Shown here in pieces: positions 63,501-64,000 of a stretch of 64,000 nt of DNA. The notes beneath the pieces are model-generated. The model ran no database searches. It had not been told where the DNA came from and worked only from the letters and a program-made list of their open reading frames with translations. Within the stretch, counting starts at the first letter, position 1; the number at the start of each line of letters is the position of its first letter. The stretch lies in NCBI GenBank assembly GCA_034336665.1, contig CM067590.1, positions 2,885,748 to 2,949,747 on the forward strand, given 5' to 3'. The stretch is from Luscinia megarhynchos. Taxonomy: Eukaryota; Chordata; Aves; Passeriformes; Turdidae. The position numbers were made by a program, and so were the translations under genes.

Positions 63501-63924
63501 GTGCCCATCAGCTGTACCCCACAGGTGCGAGGCAGCAAATACACCTGTCTGCTGGCAGAGCAGTGCCGTGGGAAGAACTTCATCCTCTACAAGCCAAATA
63601 TTGGGAAGCAAAGCCAGCCTGAGAGCCTGGACAGCCTGCAGAAGAAATACCGGCGGGTAGGTGGCACCTGCAGCCTGCAGTGTGGGAGCTGGGGGAGGTT
63701 GGAAGGGACACTGTAACCCTGTCACAGCTCCTTGTGGCTCTGTCGTGGATGGTGGTAGCACTAGGTGTTCCTGACTCCCCGCCCTGAATTTCACATCTCT
63801 TCATCCTGGACAGTGGAAAATTCCTAATGCTGAGTGTTCTGCTGCAGGTGCTGCCTGAGGAAGCCAAGGAGCACTGGGAGAGCAGCTACCACTTCTCCTT
63901 GAAGAACTGTAACCATGCTGTGTG
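27406..63924 (+). CDS. SBNO2: SBNO2, strawberry notch homologue 2 (partial at 3' end)
   Basis: SBNO2 is a nuclear DExH helicase-like coregulator. In mammals it is induced by IL-10/STAT3 and represses NF-kB targets in macrophages, and it supports osteoclast fusion. Twenty-nine coding exons (27406-27525 to 63848-63924) give about 1165 residues in one continuous frame. They include an acidic/serine N-terminus, Walker [10 protein letters not shown] (299-307), DECH box (407-410), SAT motif (440-442), basic KRKR cluster (636-639), acidic serine-rich linker (about 672-690), and motif [13 protein letters not shown] (860-870). The final exons of the family (about 1360 residues in human) lie past the right edge. 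All junctions are GT-AG; intron 11 is U12-type. The start at 27406 gives a seven-residue spacing to the inner Met (28th base onward), as I remember in human. Confidence 0.97.
27526..28799 (+). other. SBNO2: SBNO2 intron 2
   Basis: A 1.27-kb GT-AG intron containing one reversed CR1 fragment (28323-28595). Nothing else was recognised. Confidence 0.8.
28323..28595 (-). mobile_element. CR1 LINE 3' fragment
   Basis: The plus strand reads AATCATAGACTCATGGAATC, then GAGGTTGGAAAAGACCTTCA and AGGTCATCAAGTTCAA, then CACATCCAGTCCTTCCTTGG. This is a reversed CR1 3' end of a different subfamily from the copy at 21455. Confidence 0.9.
28800..28879 (+). CDS. SBNO2: SBNO2 exon 3 (residues 41-67)
   Basis: The acceptor is GCTTGCAG and the donor GTGAGT. 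The exon encodes [20 protein letters not shown], a serine/aromatic-rich low-complexity stretch like the human N-terminus. It ends two bases into Gln67. Confidence 0.93.
28880..33577 (+). other. SBNO2: SBNO2 intron 3
   Basis: A 4.7-kb GT-AG intron. The only structure seen is a two-copy tandem duplication of about 51 nt at 32271-32370. No exon or transposon was recognised. Confidence 0.75.
32271..32370. repeat. Two-copy tandem duplication, about 51 nt
   Basis: Each copy begins AGGAGCTG, continues CGTTTTT and ends ATCTTTAGTGATGGGAAA or a close variant, followed by GAGC. The copies differ at several positions, so the duplication is not very recent. Confidence 0.8.
33578..33701 (+). CDS. SBNO2: SBNO2 exon 4 (residues 67-108)
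   Basis: The acceptor is CCTTACAG and the donor GTAAGT. It encodes [19 protein letters not shown] and continues to [12 protein letters not shown]. It ends in phase 0, which lets exon 5 also be spliced to the alternative first exon at 40866. Confidence 0.93.
40530..40865 (+). promoter_or_regulatory. SBNO2: Putative internal SBNO2 promoter
   Basis: Motifs upstream of the candidate first exon are a RUNX-type TGTGGTT (40533-40539), a PU.1-type AGAGGAAGTA (40634-40643), a perfect octamer ATGCAAAT (40673-40680) and a TATA-like TTTTAAAG (40751-40758). Initiation would be expected near 40780. The motifs are seen in the sequence; their function is inferred. Confidence 0.5.
40866..40910 (+). CDS. SBNO2: SBNO2 alternative first exon (15 codons)
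   Basis: ATG at 40866 with A at -3 encodes [15 protein letters not shown] and runs directly into a GTAAAG donor in phase 0. Exon 5 also begins in phase 0, so joining it gives a shorter isoform lacking residues 1-108 of the long form. I recall a shorter human isoform with its own N-terminus but cannot verify that it is this sequence. A three-codon upstream frame (ATG CTG CTC TAA) ends one base before this ATG. Confidence 0.65.
44557..44721 (+). CDS. SBNO2: SBNO2 exon 5 (residues 109-163)
   Basis: The acceptor is CTGTTCCAG and the donor GTAGGG (weak). It encodes [17 protein letters not shown] and [20 protein letters not shown], an acidic serine-rich block conserved with human SBNO2 that looks like an activation-domain-type disordered region. 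Confidence 0.95.
44722..48383 (+). other. SBNO2: SBNO2 intron 5
   Basis: A 3.7-kb GT-AG intron. I saw no exon, transposon or tandem repeat. Confidence 0.75.
48384..48476 (+). CDS. SBNO2: SBNO2 exon 6 (residues 164-194)
   Basis: The acceptor is GTGTTGCAG and the donor GTGAGA. It encodes [20 protein letters not shown] and TPLLISYQ; the TPLL-SYQ end matches the human protein. Confidence 0.94.
48966..49062 (+). CDS. SBNO2: SBNO2 exon 7 (residues 195-227), acidic tract
   Basis: The acceptor is TCTTCAG and the donor GTGAGT. It encodes [20 protein letters not shown] and then [12 protein letters not shown]. The glutamate-rich run is a family feature just before the helicase core. Confidence 0.94.
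49259..49419 (+). CDS. SBNO2: SBNO2 exon 8 (residues 227-280)
   Basis: The acceptor is CGTTTAG and the donor GTACCT. It encodes [20 protein letters not shown] and [11 protein letters not shown], then [14 protein letters not shown], the Q-motif-like start of the helicase domain. Confidence 0.95.
49811..49944 (+). CDS. SBNO2: SBNO2 exon 9 (residues 281-325), Walker A
   Basis: The acceptor is TTTTGCAG and the donor GTAAGC. It encodes [20 protein letters not shown] and then [15 protein letters not shown]. The P-loop GAGVGKGRT (299-307) is the ATP-binding motif I of the AAA_34-type N-terminal helicase domain. Confidence 0.97.
50525..50615 (+). CDS. SBNO2: SBNO2 exon 10 (residues 325-355)
   Basis: The acceptor is CTCACAG and the donor GTAGGA. 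It encodes [20 protein letters not shown] and then [11 protein letters not shown], helicase motif Ia region. Confidence 0.96.
51673..51816 (+). CDS. SBNO2: SBNO2 exon 11 (residues 356-403)
   Basis: The acceptor is TCCTGCAG. It encodes [20 protein letters not shown] and then [20 protein letters not shown]. It ends in phase 0 at GTATCCTT, a U12-type donor. Confidence 0.96.
51817..52282 (+). other. SBNO2: SBNO2 intron 11, U12-type GT-AG intron
   Basis: The 466-nt intron begins GTATCCTTAA, the minor-spliceosome 5' consensus. It has a perfect U12 branch sequence TTCCTTAAC at 52258-52266, with the branch adenosine 17 nt before the 3' AG. The exon frame across it (FEGV to IVFDECH) is correct. Confidence 0.93.
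52283..52400 (+). CDS. SBNO2: SBNO2 exon 12 (residues 404-443), DECH box
   Basis: It encodes [20 protein letters not shown] and ends [10 protein letters not shown]. The DECH box (407-410) is Walker B, and SAT (440-442) is helicase motif III. The donor is GTGAGC. Confidence 0.97.
52792..52897 (+). CDS. SBNO2: SBNO2 exon 13 (residues 443-478)
   Basis: The acceptor is CCAACAG and the donor GTGAGT. It encodes [20 protein letters not shown] and then [15 protein letters not shown], strongly conserved in the family. Confidence 0.96.
53037..53700. repeat. Minisatellite, 13-14 nt unit, in SBNO2 intron 13
   Basis: Roughly 45-50 degenerate units of types GGGGTTCCACAGCT, GGGGTTCAAAACT and GGGGCTCAGAGCT fill most of intron 13 (52898-53718). 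Open frames rich in Gly-Ser-Trp through it are artefacts. Confidence 0.92.
53719..53872 (+). CDS. SBNO2: SBNO2 exon 14 (residues 478-529)
   Basis: The acceptor is CTCTGCCAG, 19 nt past the minisatellite, and the donor GTGAGC. It encodes [20 protein letters not shown] and [17 protein letters not shown], then [14 protein letters not shown]. Confidence 0.96.
54240..54416 (+). CDS. SBNO2: SBNO2 exon 15 (residues 530-588)
   Basis: The acceptor is TCCCTGCAG and the donor GTATGG. It encodes [20 protein letters not shown] and [20 protein letters not shown], then [19 protein letters not shown]. Confidence 0.96.
54417..55132 (+). other. SBNO2: SBNO2 intron 15
   Basis: A 716-nt GT-AG intron that contains a CR1 3' end (54680-54813) and nothing else recognised. 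Confidence 0.8.
54680..54813 (+). mobile_element. CR1 LINE 3' end fragment
   Basis: It reads GGAAGTGTTCAAGGCCTGGT, TGGATGGGGCTTGGATCAAT, then GATGATCTTTAAGGTCCTTC and CAATCTGTAATTCTACAATT. This is a short CR1 3' terminus in plus orientation. Confidence 0.9.
55133..55230 (+). CDS. SBNO2: SBNO2 exon 16 (residues 589-621)
   Basis: The acceptor is CCCCACAG and the donor GTGAGT. It encodes [20 protein letters not shown] and [13 protein letters not shown], the start of the C-terminal helicase lobe (motif IV region). Confidence 0.96.
55231..57251 (+). other. SBNO2: SBNO2 intron 16
   Basis: A 2.0-kb GT-AG intron. It contains a TATATAAA followed directly by a 14-bp palindrome and an imperfect hairpin (57065-57127). 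No exon or transposon was recognised. Confidence 0.75.
57252..57334 (+). CDS. SBNO2: SBNO2 exon 17 (residues 621-649), basic cluster
   Basis: The acceptor is ACTTTCAG and the donor GTAAGA. It encodes [20 protein letters not shown] and GTGIKRK. KRKR (636-639) and KRKR (646-649, completed by exon 18) form a bipartite-like nuclear localisation candidate. Confidence 0.95.
57335..58372 (+). other. SBNO2: SBNO2 intron 17
   Basis: A 1.04-kb intron with a tandem duplication of about 133 nt (58037-58300). The pyrimidine-rich repeats lie 70-330 nt upstream of the acceptor. Confidence 0.8.
58037..58300. repeat. Tandem duplication, two copies of about 133 nt
   Basis: Both copies start with a CCTTTCTCTCTCTTCCTTTC pyrimidine tract and run through CTGCCACCCC, CCCCAGAGG, GAGGTCAGACTGT and ATTTGGGGC to the next tract. 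The copies differ at scattered positions. Confidence 0.85.
58373..58573 (+). CDS. SBNO2: SBNO2 exon 18 (residues 649-716), acidic serine linker
   Basis: The acceptor is TGGCTCAG and the donor GTGAGC. It encodes [13 protein letters not shown], then [20 protein letters not shown], then [19 protein letters not shown]. It contains two hydrophobic-acidic SUMO-interaction-like motifs (VVIKISDD at 667-674, VIFVD near 699-703) and many CK2-type serines. Confidence 0.95.
58940..59112 (+). CDS. SBNO2: SBNO2 exon 19 (residues 716-773)
   Basis: The acceptor is CATTCCAG and the donor GTACTT. It encodes a charged helical stretch ([20 protein letters not shown]) and [20 protein letters not shown], conserved with human SBNO2. 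Confidence 0.95.
59113..59496 (+). other. SBNO2: SBNO2 intron 19
   Basis: A 384-nt GT-AG intron, about half of it a reversed CR1 fragment. Confidence 0.8.
59170..59342 (-). mobile_element. CR1 LINE 3' fragment
   Basis: The plus strand reads GAATCATGGAATGGTTTGGG, TCAGAAGGGACCTTAAAGAT, then CCAGCCTGGCCTTGGACACT and AGCCACAGCTGCTCTGGGCA. This is a reversed CR1 3' end. Confidence 0.92.
59497..59628 (+). CDS. SBNO2: SBNO2 exon 20 (residues 774-817)
   Basis: The acceptor is GTGTGCAG and the donor GTGAGC. It encodes [20 protein letters not shown] and [20 protein letters not shown], part of the Helicase_C_4-type domain. Confidence 0.97.
59853..59988 (+). CDS. SBNO2: SBNO2 exon 21 (residues 818-863)
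   Basis: The acceptor is CTCCCATAG and the donor GTGAGG. It encodes [20 protein letters not shown] and [20 protein letters not shown], then AIQQF. It covers motif V and the first half of motif VI. Confidence 0.97.
60283..60395 (+). CDS. SBNO2: SBNO2 exon 22 (residues 863-900), motif VI
   Basis: The acceptor is CCCTGCAG and the donor GTGAGT. It encodes [20 protein letters not shown] and [23 protein letters not shown] (863-867) supplies the arginine-finger residues of helicase motif VI. Confidence 0.97.
60396..60878 (+). other. SBNO2: SBNO2 intron 22
   Basis: A 483-nt GT-AG intron; nothing recognised. Confidence 0.8.
60879..60950 (+). CDS. SBNO2: SBNO2 exon 23 (residues 901-924)
   Basis: The acceptor is CCTTCCAG. 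The donor is GTGACA, a weak site. It encodes [20 protein letters not shown] and FENK. Confidence 0.96.
61188..62000. repeat. Minisatellite, 18/19-nt units (37-nt dimer), in SBNO2 intron 23
   Basis: Two alternating units, GTGTGACACCCTCAGCAGT (19 nt) and GTATGTCCCCCCAGCAGT (18 nt), plus GTGTGTC variants, repeat about 40 times over 0.8 kb of intron 23 (60951-62045). Every unit carries a pyrimidine-CAG that resembles a 3' splice site. Open frames through it are artefacts. Confidence 0.95.
62046..62154 (+). CDS. SBNO2: SBNO2 exon 24 (residues 925-961)
   Basis: The acceptor is CTCCTCCCACAG and the donor GTAAGA. It encodes [20 protein letters not shown] and [16 protein letters not shown]. Confidence 0.96.
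62382..62456 (+). CDS. SBNO2: SBNO2 exon 25 (residues 961-986)
   Basis: The acceptor is CCATTCCAG and the donor GTATGT. It encodes [20 protein letters not shown] and VSVEK. The middle part diverges from the human sequence as I remember it, but the flanks are conserved. Confidence 0.94.
62759..62902 (+). CDS. SBNO2: SBNO2 exon 26 (residues 986-1034)
   Basis: The acceptor is CTCTTGCAG and the donor GTATGG. It encodes [20 protein letters not shown] and [20 protein letters not shown], then GKYDMGIL. Confidence 0.97.
63057..63151 (+). CDS. SBNO2: SBNO2 exon 27 (residues 1034-1065)
   Basis: The acceptor is CTTCCACAG and the donor GTGAGC. It encodes [20 protein letters not shown] and [11 protein letters not shown]. 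Confidence 0.97.
63268..63360 (+). CDS. SBNO2: SBNO2 exon 28 (residues 1066-1096)
   Basis: The acceptor is CTGTTCAG and the donor GTACGT. It encodes [20 protein letters not shown] and [11 protein letters not shown]. Confidence 0.97.
63525..63656 (+). CDS. SBNO2: SBNO2 exon 29 (residues 1097-1140)
   Basis: The acceptor is ACCCCACAG and the donor GTAGGT. It encodes [20 protein letters not shown] and [20 protein letters not shown]. Confidence 0.96.
63848..63924 (+). CDS. SBNO2: SBNO2 exon 30 (residues 1141-1166), last exon in window
   Basis: The acceptor is TGCTGCAG and the donor GTAAGG. It encodes [20 protein letters not shown] and CNHAVW, with the Trp split by the junction. The roughly 200 remaining residues of the family lie past the right edge. 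Confidence 0.93.
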
Positions 63925-63950
63925 GTAAGGCAGCTGCAGCCACAGCCTGC

Positions 63951-64000
63951 CACAGAATCTCGGGATGGTTTGGGTTGGAAGGAACTTTAAATGAAGCCCA
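63951..64000 (-). mobile_element. CR1 LINE 3' end, cut by window edge
   Basis: The plus strand reads CACAGAATCTCGGGATGGTT, TGGGTTGGAAGGAACTTTAA, the reversed CR1 terminus. It runs off the right edge. Confidence 0.85.

Overview
The window looks like bird nuclear DNA, GC-rich and probably from a small chromosome. It carries several truncated CR1 LINE 3' ends, and its genes are vertebrate orthologues with compact GT-AG introns. It matches the conserved STK11-SBNO2 neighbourhood (human 19p13.3). No bacterial or viral gene was seen.

Layout. (1) 1-15421, minus strand: STK11 (LKB1) coding exons 1-6, residues 1-287. Exons 7 onward were not found and should lie beyond the left edge. Intron 6 holds a large minisatellite. 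Intron 2 is a U12-type AT-AC intron. (2) 15422-17400: CpG island with the STK11 5' region, CCAAT boxes, a YY1/TISU-type element and GC boxes. It appears to be a bidirectional promoter. (3) 17196-19300, plus strand: a small multi-exon transcription unit that I do not recognise, with five predicted exons and an AATAAA signal, head-to-head with STK11. (4) 19996-20957: a GATG microsatellite, a long pyrimidine-rich tandem repeat and a second CpG island with the non-coding first exon of SBNO2. (5) 27406-63924, plus strand: SBNO2 (strawberry notch homologue 2), 29 coding exons giving about 1165 residues; the last exons lie beyond the right edge. Intron 11 is a U12-type GT-AG intron. A probable alternative first exon (40866-40910) lies inside intron 4, with its own promoter-like region. 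Introns 13 and 23 hold minisatellites, and CR1 fragments sit in introns 1, 2, 15 and 19 and at the right edge.

Functionally, STK11 is the master kinase upstream of AMPK, working with STRAD and MO25. SBNO2 is a nuclear DExH helicase-like coregulator linked in mammals to IL-10/STAT3 signalling in macrophages and to osteoclast fusion. Splice junctions were placed by reading frame, splice consensus and remembered family sequence; nothing was aligned by software. The best candidates for something undescribed are the small gene between STK11 and SBNO2 and the internal SBNO2 promoter with PU.1, RUNX and octamer-like sites.
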